A stretch of 42,466 bases of DNA from Candidatus Auribacterota bacterium. GTDB taxonomy: Bacteria > Auribacterota > Tritonobacteria > UBA1439. The notes beneath the pieces were generated by a model. It did not search any database. It was not told the origin of the DNA and worked only from the letters and a program-made list of their open reading frames with translations. Where the stretch lies: contig JAPLCW010000104.1 in NCBI GenBank assembly GCA_026392015.1, positions 1-42,466 of the forward strand. Direction: 5' to 3'. Positions 1 to 8,160 of the stretch are shown here, piece after piece (within the stretch, counting starts at the first letter, position 1; the number at the start of each line of letters is the position of its first letter). A program made the position numbers and the translations under genes.

Positions 1-125
1 TGGGGGTAGCGGTCCCGCCGACGATACGGGAACTATAGCGTGCTATCTCAGGGGAAGCAAAATGTAGTGCCAAAGACTTTTTGTGTCTCCGTAACTCGTT
101 CGTAATGAACATACTCGTGTTTTGA

Positions 126-413
126 ACTGTAGAAGATGGGTTTGGGACGATGGCGCCTACCCCCGGTCCATTCCGGCTACCCACCTCCGGCCCCGTCCCA
201 ACGATGAAGACATTGAATGAGATTTACGACGACATCAAGGCGAAGTTCGACGATTGCGGAGCGACCGCCGCTGATGTGAAAGTGGGCAAGACCTTTTTCT
301 GCACGCAAGCTGGAAGCTGGGGAATTCAGACTGAAACATGGGCGACACCGACACCCCCGCCAACGAACACCCCAACGCCCACGCCGACTCCGACACCAAC
401 CAATACGGCGTGA
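126..413 (+). pseudogene. 5'-truncated copy of a secreted Cys-containing protein with a Thr/Pro tail
   Basis: The reading frame is open from a TGA at 123-125, and the first ATG is at 150. It encodes a stretch clearly related to the middle of the secreted protein at 27482-28267: both have SGP.(P/S)TMKT, a helix with one Cys, then GKTFFCTQ, a short gap and SWG. Similarity starts inside the paralogue, before the ATG, at a TV..(G/S)F segment. The signal peptide and the first ~50 residues are missing. After the SWG motif comes a Thr/Pro-rich linker, and the frame stops exactly where the paralogue continues into its Cys-rich C-terminal domain. A hairpin repeat begins 7 bases later. I read this as a remnant cut at both ends, although a short expressed protein from the ATG at 150 cannot be excluded. 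Function unknown. Bases 1-67 hold another open stretch, cut by the window edge, which I cannot identify. Confidence 0.5.
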
Positions 414-420
414 ACATCTT

Positions 421-471
421 GTGGGAGCGGCTTCCAGCCGCGACTATCGGGGCGAGGACGCCCCTCCCACA
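421..471. repeat. Hairpin repeat family R3, copy a
   Basis: An imperfect inverted repeat bounded by GTGGGAG and CTCCCAC. It is the reverse complement of the elements at 25376-25423 and 37639-37688 with few differences. It lies between the decayed gene end at 413 and the convergent glycosyltransferase stop at 507, so it could also act as a bidirectional transcript end. Confidence 0.75.
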
Positions 472-506
472 GCATCGGGCCAGGATGCTCATTCGACAGG
501 GACTTG

Positions 507-1592
507 TCAGGTTCTCTCCAGGATCAGCCGCGCGGCGACGGTAGCGCCGTCAGTCCGAATTTCAGGCCAGGGGGTTCCGGGGAGGGAGAAGAACGCATCG
601 AGGTGTTTCCGCCACGCCCCGGAATGGAAGTCCTCCCGCGGCAGGTAATACCATCGGCAATATTTTCTGACCGCCGCCTCCATAACGGGGAACTCCCTGA
701 AACGATCGCGCGAGGTATACATGAGGGGGGTCTGATTCGCAATGCACTCCGCAACAGTGCAGTAGCCGGGTTTGCTGATCACGAGGTCGCTTGCGCGCAC
801 GAGATCGGGATGGGGAATCCTGGACTTGTTCTCAAGGAGTATCAGATTCTCCATCTTCCCGGCAGGCTTGAAGTAGGAAATATAGATGTAATCGCCGAAA
901 TCCCCCGCTGCCTTCCCCCCGATCTCCGCCCGCACATGCCCCCCCATCGAGATGAACACCACCTTTCTCGCCTCATCGGCCTTGATGCCGAGGAGCGACC
1001 TCACTTCTTCTCTTGCTGCGGCGCCTCTGCGCGCGATGAGGGGGATATCGAGGATCGTACGGAATGCGCTCATATCACCGTGGAACGGGAGGCGAAGGAG
1101 GATGTTGGCGCGGGCATAGGCATCGCGGACCATATCCACCAGGTACGCGTAGGACGGGTGTGCTGCGGCGTACTCTTCGTAAATCCAATCCCAGGAGAAG
1201 TTGCCGATGGCAATGCCCGGCACCCCTGCGGACGATGATACGAGAAAGGCGAGGGGGGGAATATCACCCACCACGACATTAATCTCCTCGGCCCGGATGA
1301 ATTCGACCTCGCGCTTCACGAGCGCATCTATCCCGCGGTAGAACTCCGCGTTCTCCTCCAGGGTTCGGCGCACATCGAGGTGGAGACTGTCCTTCTGGAT
1401 AGCCCCAACATCGCAGCGGAGGAATCGCTGATGCACACAGAGCGCGGGGGGTTCCTCATAGACCCAGGACGGCATTGCCCCCATGACGAAAATTTCCACA
1501 CGGGGATCCTCACGGAGGAGGCAGCCCATCAGCTCCTTCATCCTCATCGTATGGCCGAGGCCGTGGCCGCTAATGTAAAAAGCAATCCGCAT
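507..1592 (-). CDS. Glycosyltransferase, L-arabinokinase N-domain type (GT-B fold)
   Basis: A 361-residue protein that starts with the GHGLGH loop (residues 9-14) of UDP-sugar-dependent GT-B enzymes and carries NFSWDWIY at 131-138, a hallmark of the glycosyltransferase-like domain found at the N-terminus of plant L-arabinokinases and in many stand-alone bacterial proteins. The C-terminal half has the sugar-nucleotide site segment KPGYCTVAE (274-282), comparable to MurG-like enzymes. No membrane segment or signal peptide is visible, so it should be cytoplasmic. Donor and acceptor cannot be told from sequence. It is the last gene of the run that starts with the lipid-transport permeases, 85 bases after the MCE gene, so a role in envelope glycan or lipid synthesis is plausible. 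The spacer upstream holds a 7-base repeat hairpin, so co-transcription is not certain. Confidence 0.75.
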   Translation of the reverse strand: MRIAFYISGHGLGHTMRMKELMGCLLREDPRVEIFVMGAMPSWVYEEPPALCVHQRFLRCDVGAIQKDSLHLDVRRTLEENAEFYRGIDALVKREVEFIRAEEINVVVGDIPPLAFLVSSSAGVPGIAIGNFSWDWIYEEYAAAHPSYAYLVDMVRDAYARANILLRLPFHGDMSAFRTILDIPLIARRGAAAREEVRSLLGIKADEARKVVFISMGGHVRAEIGGKAAGDFGDYIYISYFKPAGKMENLILLENKSRIPHPDLVRASDLVISKPGYCTVAECIANQTPLMYTSRDRFREFPVMEAAVRKYCRWYYLPREDFHSGAWRKHLDAFFSLPGTPWPEIRTDGATVAARLILERT

Positions 1593-1596
1593 AATC

Positions 1597-1675
1597 CAGT
1601 AGTTAGTAGCTAGTAGTTAGGGAGAAACAATGTAAGTAGAGAATAACAATATTCCCTAACTACTAGCTACTCGCT
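1597..1675. repeat. Seven-base word array with complementary array (hairpin H1)
   Basis: Left arm 1597-1623 consists of 7-base units of the AGTAGTT/AGTAGCT type. Right arm 1653-1675 is complementary over about 19 bases, with a 29-base loop. On the minus strand the array begins in the TAG stop codon of the MCE gene (1677-1679). Because 7 is not a multiple of 3, TAG appears in all three frames. Confidence 0.85.
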
Positions 1676-1676
1676 G

Positions 1677-2288
1677 CTAAAACAGTCTCGCCCTGATCTT
1701 CATCTGCTGGATGAAATCCCTGAGCGCCGGGGCGTCGAGCGCAGAGAGCTTCCCCAGAAGTTCATCGGCGTTCTTGATGATGCGGCGAGTGGCATTCGGG
1801 TCATCGGCGAGGGCGTTCAGGAGAGCGGCCGCATGGCCTGGGTCAACCCCCTCGCTGACCCTGCCGAACCATGAGATCATCTGATCGATCTGGACCGGCG
1901 TCGTGGTGGCGGTAATCGTGTCCCCGTTCTGGAGGAGTGGGGCGCTGCTGCTCATCGGGGTTATCTCCAGATACTGCTCCCCAAGGAGACTCTTCGATCG
2001 TATGGTGGCGGTGCAATCTTTCCTGAGCTCGGCAACCCGTCTCACACGCGCGGTGATAAGCGCCTTCCCCGACTGAACGCGGAGGTCCTTGATATACCCC
2101 ACCTCGACGCCGGCGACGGCCACGGGGGCGTTTTTCACGAGGCTGCACGCGTGAGAGAAGAGCATTTGGATGTCTATCCCATCCCGGACGCGCACCCGGG
2201 AAATCTTCAGCGAGATGTAGCCAAGGATGAGCGCCGCCGCGATCACGAACAGGCCCACGCTTATCTCATATCTGAATTTTCTATCCAT
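1677..2288 (-). CDS. mlaD: MCE (MlaD-type) lipid-binding protein
   Basis: This 203-residue protein has one N-terminal membrane anchor (about residues 9-28) followed by a single MCE domain (about 35-115). The domain includes NAPVAVAGVEVG and the conserved ending LLGEQYLEIT (101-110). MCE proteins form hexameric rings in the periplasm and pass hydrophobic molecules, mainly phospholipids, between membranes. A short helical tail (about 133-203) follows. It is much shorter than the long helical needle of PqiB or YebT types, so an MlaD-like ring is the better model. An AGGGGGT ribosome site sits a few bases before the ATG. The gene follows the ATPase and two permeases on the same strand, which is the expected operon order. 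No MlaC- or MlaB-like gene is visible nearby. Confidence 0.9.
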   Translation of the reverse strand: MDRKFRYEISVGLFVIAAALILGYISLKISRVRVRDGIDIQMLFSHACSLVKNAPVAVAGVEVGYIKDLRVQSGKALITARVRRVAELRKDCTATIRSKSLLGEQYLEITPMSSSAPLLQNGDTITATTTPVQIDQMISWFGRVSEGVDPGHAAALLNALADDPNATRRIIKNADELLGKLSALDAPALRDFIQQMKIRARLF

Positions 2289-2448
2289 CGCATACCCCCT
2301 TTTATTAGTAGTTAGTAGCTAGCCTGATCTATTCACCAACTCAAAACTGATATATCTGCCCAATAGTACAACAGACTACAACGATTTTAACCACTGAGAT
2401 CACTGAACGGTTCACACAACTATTTCATTGATACCTTAATCGCTATTC

Positions 2449-2567
2449 AAGACGCAGATGAACGCAGAACACGCAGATACAAATACAGCTTGCGGCTAAA
2501 GCTTCAAGGGTTCAATCTGCTTCTTTTGTTAATCTGCGTTCATCTGCGCAAATCTGCGTCCAGACAT
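2449..2567. repeat. ACGCAGAT-word inverted repeat
   Basis: Words of the type ACGCAGATGA recur at 2449-2478. Their complements (ATCTGCGTTCATCTGCG and ATCTGCGTC) lie at 2532-2560. The two sides can pair into a long hairpin. It belongs to the same general class as the repeats at 5281-5396, 5565-5670 and 10060-10170, each with its own word. Confidence 0.65.
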
Positions 2568-2642
2568 TCAGTATATTCAATGCCCTCAGTGGTTATGCCC
2601 CTTTTACTACGGGCGCCTCGTGAATATTTTTATCTTTTAACA

Positions 2643-2676
2643 GCGAGATTGCCGCGCCCTTTGGGCTCGCAATGAC
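2643..2676. repeat. Partial R5 repeat (GCAATGAC end)
   Basis: Contains GCGAGATTGCCGCGCCCTTT followed by GGGCTCGCAATGAC, similar to one half of the longer palindrome at 25940-26018. Confidence 0.5.
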
Positions 2677-2760
2677 AGGTTACCTCATAAGAATTAACTT
2701 AACAGTGTACCAATAGATAGGGAACATCATTTTTTCCCTAACTACTAACTACTGATATCA

Positions 2761-3492
2761 TTATCTTCCGGTGTGGCGCGAGAAAAATCTGATCAAAAGC
2801 TGATCCCGTGAGCGCTGGATCTCCTCCCTCTCCCCATAGGCCACAAGGCGACTATCGTAGAGCACGCCGATGAGATCGGCGATCCGGAATGTCCCCGGGA
2901 TGTCATGGCTGTTGACTACGAATGTGCAGCGGAGCTTGCGCTGCATTTCGAGGATAAGATCGTCGATAGCATCCGCCATGAGCGGATCCAACCCCGATGT
3001 CGGCTCGTCGAAGAGCACGATCTCCGGTTCCAGCGCGATCGCCCTCGCGAGCCCCACGCGCTTGCGCATGCCGCCGCTCAGCTCCGATGGCCACTTCCCC
3101 TCGCACCCCGGCATGCCGACGAGCGCGAGTTTTTCGGAGACAATGCGCGCGATCTCCTTCTCGCGCTTCGAGGTATGCTGGCGGAGAGGAAATGCAACAT
3201 TCTCCGCGACCGTCATCGAGTCCAGCAGGGCTCCATCCTGAAAAAGCATCCCAATCTTTCGCCGCACGCGGTAGAGGCCCCTCTCATCCATGCGATTCAC
3301 CTCGTCCCCATCCACCCACACGGATCCGGCGTCGGGCTTCTCCAGCCCTACAATCATTTTCATCAGGACGCTCTTTCCCACGCCGCTCGGGCCGACGAAT
3401 ACGGTAATCTTCCCTTCGGGGATGGCGCAGGAAATATGATCGAGGACCCTCAGGTCGCCGAACGACTTGTCTACATTCTTGTATTCAATCAT
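2761..3492 (-). CDS. mlaF: MlaF-type ABC transporter ATPase
   Basis: The 243-residue ATP-binding subunit of an MCE-family lipid importer/exporter. All nucleotide-binding elements are present: Walker A GPSGVGKS (34-41), Q-loop Q85, signature LSGGMRKR (138-145; the SGGMRKR form is typical of MlaF/Mkl proteins), Walker B IVLFDEP (158-164) and switch His196. It should sit on the cytoplasmic face and power the two neighbouring MlaE-type permeases. Length is normal for the family. No strong ribosome site is seen before the ATG; the H3 repeat hairpin lies just upstream. The C-terminal extension of about 20 residues is similar in style to the MlaF segment that contacts the partner subunit, but this is inference. 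Confidence 0.93.
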   Translation of the reverse strand: MIEYKNVDKSFGDLRVLDHISCAIPEGKITVFVGPSGVGKSVLMKMIVGLEKPDAGSVWVDGDEVNRMDERGLYRVRRKIGMLFQDGALLDSMTVAENVAFPLRQHTSKREKEIARIVSEKLALVGMPGCEGKWPSELSGGMRKRVGLARAIALEPEIVLFDEPTSGLDPLMADAIDDLILEMQRKLRCTFVVNSHDIPGTFRIADLIGVLYDSRLVAYGEREEIQRSRDQLLIRFFSRHTGR

Positions 3493-3495
3493 ATA

Positions 3496-3595
3496 GTCAG
3501 CTATAAGCCGTAAGTTGTAAGCTGTAAGCTCAGAGCGGTAAAGATCAAAAGCGATATTGTTTCTTACTTACTGCTTACAGCTTACCGCTAATTCA
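3496..3595. repeat. Seven-base word array with complementary array (hairpin H3)
   Basis: Left arm 3496-3545 has AAGCTGT-type 7-base units and right arm 3559-3595 has TTACAGC-type units, mutually complementary. On the minus strand the array begins 8 bases after the TAG stop of the permease at 3601 and ends just before the ATPase start. Confidence 0.85.
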
Positions 3596-3600
3596 TCATC

Positions 3601-4368
3601 CTACCCGTACATCATTTCACTCAACAGATAGTTCATAATGATGCAGATGATGCATACGCTCACCACCGCCCGGTTTGTCGCGCGCCCCACCCCCTCCGGG
3701 CCCGGCTGCGAGTAGTATCCCTGATAGCAACTCAACAGGCATATGAGCAGCGCGAATACTCCCCCCTTGATCATCCCGAAGAAAACGTCGCGCATCCCGA
3801 TGTAAGTGGCGACATTCTCCAGAAACGTGCCCGAGTTGACGCCGAGTTGATAGACGGCGACGAGGTAGCCTGCGAAAACGGTGATGAAATCGGCGAAAAC
3901 AACAAGGAGAGGCAGCGCGATCAGCGATGCGAGCAGGCGCGGGGAAATAAGGTAGCGATACGGATTGACCGCCATCACCTCCAGCGCATCAATCTGCCCC
4001 TTGACCCGCATTGTGGCAATCGTGGCCGCCATGGCGGTGCCCGCCTTCGCCGCCACCATGGAGCCTGCGACTATTGGCCCCATCTCCCGCACGCAGGCCA
4101 GCGCCACAAATATCCCGACGAGATTCTGGCCCCCGAACTCCCGGAATGCATAGTACCCCTGGAGGGCGATGGTGCTGCCGATGAAGAACGCGATCACACA
4201 GACGATGGAGAGAGACTGCACTCCAATCTGGTACGCCTCCCACAGCACACTCCCGAGGGCGGGCGGTGCGCTGCATGTCCATCGAGCAGCAGTGAAACTG
4301 AAGATCCCCCATCGGCCCACCTGTGCAAGGACGCCGGTTAAAAGAGAGGGCTTTACGGTATTGCTCAT
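3601..4368 (-). CDS. mlaE: MlaE-type permease, second of two
   Basis: A 255-residue integral membrane protein of the MlaE/YrbE family, with several hydrophobic spans and the family core GPIVAGSMVAAKAGTAMAA followed by a TMRVKGQIDALEVMAVNP-like loop that contacts the ATPase. Permease subunits of this family work as a dimer with two ATPase chains and one MCE hexamer. It is related to but clearly different from the permease encoded just upstream (4417-5163), so the transporter may use a heterodimer, as known for actinobacterial YrbEA/YrbEB pairs. The weak GGTGAG ribosome site is 3-5 bases from the ATG. It is followed by the ATPase and the MCE gene. Confidence 0.9.
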   Translation of the reverse strand: MSNTVKPSLLTGVLAQVGRWGIFSFTAARWTCSAPPALGSVLWEAYQIGVQSLSIVCVIAFFIGSTIALQGYYAFREFGGQNLVGIFVALACVREMGPIVAGSMVAAKAGTAMAATIATMRVKGQIDALEVMAVNPYRYLISPRLLASLIALPLLVVFADFITVFAGYLVAVYQLGVNSGTFLENVATYIGMRDVFFGMIKGGVFALLICLLSCYQGYYSQPGPEGVGRATNRAVVSVCIICIIMNYLLSEMMYG

Positions 4369-4378
4369 AGTCTCACCG

Positions 4379-4409
4379 TCTTAATCCTTAGTGCTTAATC
4401 CTTAATCCT
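4379..4409. repeat. Seven-base word array H4 (single arm)
   Basis: Four to five tandem units of the CTTAATC type lie between the two permease genes, 8-10 bases after the first permease stop on the minus strand. The spacer is only 48 bases and I see no complementary arm, so this is a reduced version of the H arrays. Confidence 0.7.
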
Positions 4410-4416
4410 GGCAGTG

Positions 4417-5163
4417 TCACCGCGAGAGCGCGAGAAGAGCGGATGTTAAAAAGTAGTTCATTCCGAGAAAGGTGATGATCGATCTTACCACCGCATCGTT
4501 CGCCGCCTTCCCGACGCCCTCGGCGCCCCCCCGCACGTAGTAACCATAGTAGCAACTCACCACCCCTATGACGAACCCGAAGACGAGCGTCTTGATGATT
4601 CCGCTCCAGATATCAATCACGCCCACGAAACTGTAGAGATTTGAGAGAAAAGCCCCCCGATTGACCCCCCCGAACACAACCGCCGTGATATAGCCGCTCA
4701 CAATTCCGCTCGAGCAGGCGATCGCGTTCACAAGGGGGCACATGAGCGTGAGCGCGATGAGTCTCGGGGCAATCAGGTACTGGAACGGATTTATCCCCAT
4801 CACGGAGAGGGCATCCACCTCTTCCTTGACGCGCATGGTGCCGAGCTCGGCTGCGGCGGTGCTGCCCGCCTGGGCCGCCATCATGATGCCACAGAGGCCG
4901 GGGGAGAGTTCGCGGAGTAGAGAAATAACCAGGATACTGCTCAGCATCCGCTCCACGCCGAAGATGTGTACGATCTGGAGGCCATGGAGCGTGATCACCA
5001 TTCCGAACGGCGCCACCACCCCGATGACCGGCAACAGGCAGCGCTCCCCGACCCGCGCCATTTGCCTGAGTGTCTCGCGGAAGAAGAAGGGAGGACTGAA
5101 GGCCCAGTAAAGGCTCCTGAGCGCAAAGAGGGATATGGCGCCCAGTTCTATAACAAAGCTCAT
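4417..5163 (-). CDS. mlaE: MlaE-type permease, first of two
   Basis: A 248-residue MlaE/YrbE family permease. It starts with an amphipathic stretch and then several membrane spans, with the conserved core LCGIMMAAQAGSTAAAELGT and the coupling loop TMRVKEEVDALSVMGINP. It is the first gene of the lipid-transport run and a divergent paralogue of the next gene. The start ATG has GGAG about 9 bases upstream. On the minus strand a TATAAT-like hexamer lies at about 5261-5266 but without a convincing -35 box, so the promoter is unresolved. A second permease paralogue beside one ATPase and one MCE gene is unlike the single-permease layout of Escherichia coli mla. Confidence 0.9.
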   Translation of the reverse strand: MSFVIELGAISLFALRSLYWAFSPPFFFRETLRQMARVGERCLLPVIGVVAPFGMVITLHGLQIVHIFGVERMLSSILVISLLRELSPGLCGIMMAAQAGSTAAAELGTMRVKEEVDALSVMGINPFQYLIAPRLIALTLMCPLVNAIACSSGIVSGYITAVVFGGVNRGAFLSNLYSFVGVIDIWSGIIKTLVFGFVIGVVSCYYGYYVRGGAEGVGKAANDAVVRSIITFLGMNYFLTSALLALSR

Positions 5164-5280
5164 GGCGGCTCCACTCCGGTCGAAGATGTATTCGTCCGCC
5201 CAGTGATACCAAAATTCACGGAGTTCCGCAATCGCGCAATCTGCAGGAGTTTCCCCAATTATTATAAATCAAAGCAATTT

Positions 5281-5396
5281 TTCACCACGGAGACACAGAG
5301 AGCACGGAGAAGGCGCTGAGAAATAATTAGCCCAGCAATTTCTCTTGCAGCAAAATACATACTCTCCGTGTCCTCCGTGCCTCCGTGGTGGATTCT
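5281..5396. repeat. ACGGAG/ACAGAG-word inverted repeat
   Basis: Words ACCACGGAGACACAGAGAGC at 5283-5302 pair with complementary words (TCTCCGTG, CTCCGTG, CCTCCGTGGTGG) at 5362-5391. A related element with its own word forms lies at 31097-31182. No gene was seen in the spacer 5164-5779 apart from this, the next repeat and the terminator. Confidence 0.65.
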
Positions 5397-5564
5397 GCAA
5401 TGAAGCATAGGAAAGAATAGTGTATCTATTACAGTTTGTTATTGCTGCATCTAGTTGAAATCCTGTGTAGTGAGTGTTTTCACCGGCAAAACTTGGGGAA
5501 TATACTGCGCAATATAGGGTTAGCTGATTTAAGCACTGAAGATACTCAACGATAACTTCCTCTT

Positions 5565-5670
5565 TAACCACGGATAAATACGGATTAACGCCGCTGAAAC
5601 CTCTTCGCCATGCCCATCCGTTGTTAATATCATTCAACCTTTTTCAATCCGCACAATCCGCGGTTAGATT
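5565..5670. repeat. ACGGATT/CGCGGTT-word inverted repeat
   Basis: AACCACGGATAAATACGGAT at 5567-5586 faces AATCCGCACAATCCGCGGTT at 5645-5664. The second arm resembles the core of repeat family R1, but the R1 ends are absent. Confidence 0.55.
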
Positions 5671-5720
5671 CTCTTGGCCATCGAAGACGCTCACCGATCC
5701 TCCGGAATCGACCCCGGACA

Positions 5721-5759
5721 AAAAAAGGCCTCCCGGATTAAAAACCCGGGAGGCCTTTT
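5721..5759 (-). terminator. Strong bidirectional rho-independent terminator
   Basis: The stem GGCCTCCCGG (5727-5736) pairs with CCGGGAGGCC (5746-5755) across a short A-rich loop. On the minus strand a T-run (A at 5721-5726) follows the stem, and on the plus strand TTTT follows at 5756-5759. It ends transcription of the small secreted protein gene 5780-6274. Confidence 0.9.
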
Positions 5760-5779
5760 GAAGAACAATGTGCCGCGTA

Positions 5780-6274
5780 TCAGAACGGGACGTTGTAACT
5801 CACGAGCGCCTTGCTCTGGTCAAGTTCGAGCGCCACGCGCTGGTTTTTCTGCTTGGCAACGTACCACGCGTCGCCGCCGCTCCAGAGGTGGTTTGCGATC
5901 ATGCCGCCCGCGCCCGCCATGCACACCATCTTGGCACCTTCTCCTGCCCCACCTGCCGCGAAAAAAGCGAGGACGAAGATGGAACCGCCTTCGATCGCGG
6001 CCATCGCGGCGGTCTTCCATGTCTTGAGCTCGCCGTTATACCACTGTCCGGTGCATGGCACAAGGAGTGACATAATCCCAGGCTTCAGCGGATTTCCCTC
6101 ACCCGCGCCCACATGCATCCATCCGGGGCCCTCTGACGGTGCAGTCGTCGTCACCGGCGCCGCAGGGGCGCTCATCTCGGTCGTTGCCATGGGGCCTTCC
6201 CCCGCCAACACTGGTGCGATACTATACACTGAACCGAACATTACTGCGAGACCCAACGCCACCACTTTCTTCAA
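5780..6274 (-). CDS. Small secreted or membrane-anchored protein, function unknown
   Basis: The start is a TTG at 6272-6274, chosen because AAAGGAGG lies six bases before it and the frame gives a clean signal peptide (MKKVVALGLAVMFGS.., cleavage likely after VLAG or nearby). After an Ala/Thr/Pro-rich stretch comes the segment GIMSLLVPCTGQWYNGE, resembling the PG.GQ.YNG motif of small membrane proteins of the TM2/DUF5683 kind, then a hydrophobic Ala/Gly-rich span (about residues 93-128). The end is polar and finishes in Phe, a common but weak sign of outer-membrane proteins. It stands alone with its own terminator. I do not recognise a function. Confidence 0.75.
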   Translation of the reverse strand: MKKVVALGLAVMFGSVYSIAPVLAGEGPMATTEMSAPAAPVTTTAPSEGPGWMHVGAGEGNPLKPGIMSLLVPCTGQWYNGELKTWKTAAMAAIEGGSIFVLAFFAAGGAGEGAKMVCMAGAGGMIANHLWSGGDAWYVAKQKNQRVALELDQSKALVSYNVPF

Positions 6275-6411
6275 CGCACGCCTCCTTTCGACAACTCTAT
6301 TCTCTATAACAGCACACCCCCACCCTGTGCGAAACTTACTACAGTATGGGCTTGCCTGTCAAGAAATAATGTAAAAAAAATGACAAATGGCAAAATAAAT
6401 CCAAACCGCTT

Positions 6412-7596
6412 CTACGTGACGAGCAATGAGGGCGCCCCCTCGGGCGCCTCTTCCCTGCGAAGCTTCACACGGATCTTTTTCGAGTCCACGGGCTCGGGAT
6501 ACTCGAAGATCTTTCCCTCATAATTTCTCAGAACCGCCTTTCCCTCGATGAGGGCAATGAAGTAACTCGGGCTGAGCGGAATCTTCCCTCCGCCGCCGGG
6601 GGAATCCACTACAAAGGTCGGCACCGCGTAGCCGCTCGTGTGGCCGCGTAGTTTCTCCATAATATTGATCCCCGTCGAAATAGGCGTTCGGAAATGCTCC
6701 GTCCCCACCGCGAGGTCGCACTGGTAGAGGTAGTAGGGTCTCACGCGAATCATCATGAGCTCCTGGAGCAACTTTTTAATCGTGGATGCGTTGTCGTTGA
6801 TGCCCCTGAGGAGAACCGTCTGGCTTCCAAGCGGGATACCGCCGTCCGCGAGCATCTCACATGCCCGCGTCGTCTCCGGGGTGATCTCCCTCGGGTGGGA
6901 GAAGTGGATGCTCGCATAGAGGGGATGGTATTTTCGCAGCATCTCGACGAGGGCGGGGGTGATCCTCTGCGGCAGAAATACCGGCATGCGTGTGCCGATC
7001 CGAATTATTTCGACGTGCCGAATCGACCGGAGCGCTTTGAGGATTGTTTCGATCTTCTCGTCGCAGAGCGAGAGCGGATCGCCGCCGGAAACGAGCACAT
7101 CCCGTATACGCTTGTTGCCACTGATGTAGTCGCACACCTTTTCGAGTTGCTCCCGGTCGATGCTCTGCGGCCTCTTTCCGACGATTCTCTTGCGCGTGCA
7201 GTAGCGGCAGTAGCTCACGCACGCGTCCGTGGCGATCACGAGGACACGGTCCGGATAGCGGTGCACAAGACGGGGTACGGGTGTGTCCCCCTCCTCGCCG
7301 CACGGGTCCTCCAGATCACGCGAGCAGAGGAAGTGCTCCTCGATGCGAGGGATAACCTGCCTCCGCAGCGGGCATTCGGGGTTCTCCGGGTCGATAAGAG
7401 AGAGGAAATAAGGCGTGACCGCCATGGGCAGCCGGTCTTCTTCGCGCCTGATGCCTCCCTCTTCCTCAGGCGTGAGCTTGAGCACACGCGATAGCTCGGC
7501 CAGCGAGCACACCCTGTTCTTCACCTGCCACTTCCAGTTATTCCAGTCTGTCTCAGTCACATCTTTCCACATACGAGCCCTCAACTGCGTGTGCAA
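6412..7596 (-). CDS. kamA: Lysine 2,3-aminomutase family radical SAM enzyme
   Basis: A 394-residue KamA/AblA family protein. It has the radical SAM cluster motif C126-x3-C130-x2-C133 within CVSYCRYCTRKR, the SAM-binding SGGDPL (170-175), and PGGGGK (333-338) whose Lys338 is the expected pyridoxal-phosphate lysine. Known members convert L-alpha-lysine to L-beta-lysine (osmolyte or antibiotic synthesis) or beta-lysylate EF-P precursors (EpmB). The extended C-terminus and the length fit KamA better than EpmB. The start is a TTG at 7594-7596, with GGAGGAGG five bases upstream; the next ATG (7572) has no such site. It is the last gene after the ATP-grasp ligase and GNAT genes, which suggests that beta-lysine is modified further. 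Confidence 0.9.
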   Translation of the reverse strand: MHTQLRARMWKDVTETDWNNWKWQVKNRVCSLAELSRVLKLTPEEEGGIRREEDRLPMAVTPYFLSLIDPENPECPLRRQVIPRIEEHFLCSRDLEDPCGEEGDTPVPRLVHRYPDRVLVIATDACVSYCRYCTRKRIVGKRPQSIDREQLEKVCDYISGNKRIRDVLVSGGDPLSLCDEKIETILKALRSIRHVEIIRIGTRMPVFLPQRITPALVEMLRKYHPLYASIHFSHPREITPETTRACEMLADGGIPLGSQTVLLRGINDNASTIKKLLQELMMIRVRPYYLYQCDLAVGTEHFRTPISTGINIMEKLRGHTSGYAVPTFVVDSPGGGGKIPLSPSYFIALIEGKAVLRNYEGKIFEYPEPVDSKKIRVKLRREEAPEGAPSLLVT

Positions 7597-7668
7597 CGTT
7601 TCCTCCTCCCTCGCTCCCGCGCGACGCGGGGCGCGTCACTATCCTGCCCCTTCCCTGCGGCCTGCCTG

Positions 7669-8154
7669 TCAGAACCTTTTGCAGTAGATGAGCCGATCAT
7701 CGCCGGGGGCATAAAAATCTCTGATGTGTGATTCCTCGGAAAATCCCGCCCTTTTATAGAAGGAGCGAGCCTGCGCGTAGGCGGCCAGAGACGACGTCTC
7801 CGCGACAAGCAGTTTCAACCCCTTCTCCCTCAGGCGCGTCTCCACATGCTCCAGGAGCTGCCTGCCCAACCCCTCGCCACGATAGCGAGGGTCGATGACG
7901 ATCCAATAGAGGTCGTAGGTTGCCCGGGTGAGCGGTGTCTTCCCGTAGCAGACGAAACCGACGATTCCCCTCTCCTGCGCTTCCGCGCAGAAAACGATGT
8001 AGTCTTCCTCGCGCTGCCCTCGTTCGAGCACATCGTCAACAAGCTCGAGCGCGCAGGCGACCTCCTCGCGCGTGAATTCTCTCGATCTGCCGAGGAGTTC
8101 CTCGAGACAGACTCTGTCCCCGCTCTCAATGGGTCTGATCGATGCGGTTATCAT
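7669..8154 (-). CDS. GNAT-family N-acetyltransferase
   Basis: The 161-residue protein has a GNAT fold with acetyl-CoA loop RYRGEGLG (about 90-97) and the typical C-terminal ARSFYKRAGF segment. Its start lies only six bases after the ATP-grasp stop, and the AGGA ribosome site overlaps that stop codon, so the two are translationally coupled. The next gene is lysine 2,3-aminomutase. In the Methanosarcina-type AblA/AblB pathway an acetyltransferase makes N-epsilon-acetyl-beta-lysine, a compatible solute. This protein is shorter than AblB, so I only infer an amine or amino-acid substrate from the context. Confidence 0.85.
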   Translation of the reverse strand: MITASIRPIESGDRVCLEELLGRSREFTREEVACALELVDDVLERGQREEDYIVFCAEAQERGIVGFVCYGKTPLTRATYDLYWIVIDPRYRGEGLGRQLLEHVETRLREKGLKLLVAETSSLAAYAQARSFYKRAGFSEESHIRDFYAPGDDRLIYCKRF

Positions 8155-8160
8155 TGATCC

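Larger units (their letters stand above)
2305..2754. repeat. Seven-base word arrays H2, split by about 400 bases of other repeats
   Basis: The 472-base spacer between the ATPase and MCE genes holds AGTAGTT/AGTAGCT units at 2305-2322 and complementary units at 2736-2754, next to the ATPase stop. In H1 the equivalent arms are 29 bases apart; here they are about 410 apart. Material in between includes 2324-2339, which matches the end of repeat family R1 with one mismatch, an ACGCAGAT inverted repeat (2449-2567) and part of family R5 (2643-2676). This looks like an H-type hairpin later expanded by other elements. No gene was seen in the spacer. Confidence 0.7.

Noticed and set aside
504..1238. 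Long open frame opposite the glycosyltransferase gene
   Set aside because: It lies antisense to a gene with clear family motifs and has no ribosome site or recognisable domain; GC-rich genes often give such mirror frames.
1597..1675. Heptad arrays as a CRISPR array
   Set aside because: Units are 7 bases long with no spacers and no cas genes.
2761..5163. Lipid transporter read as a generic ABC drug exporter
   Set aside because: The MlaE-type permease core and the adjacent MCE protein define the class.
5281..5396. Word repeats as tRNA or ncRNA genes
   Set aside because: Long imperfect palindromes only; no cloverleaf or known RNA motif was found.
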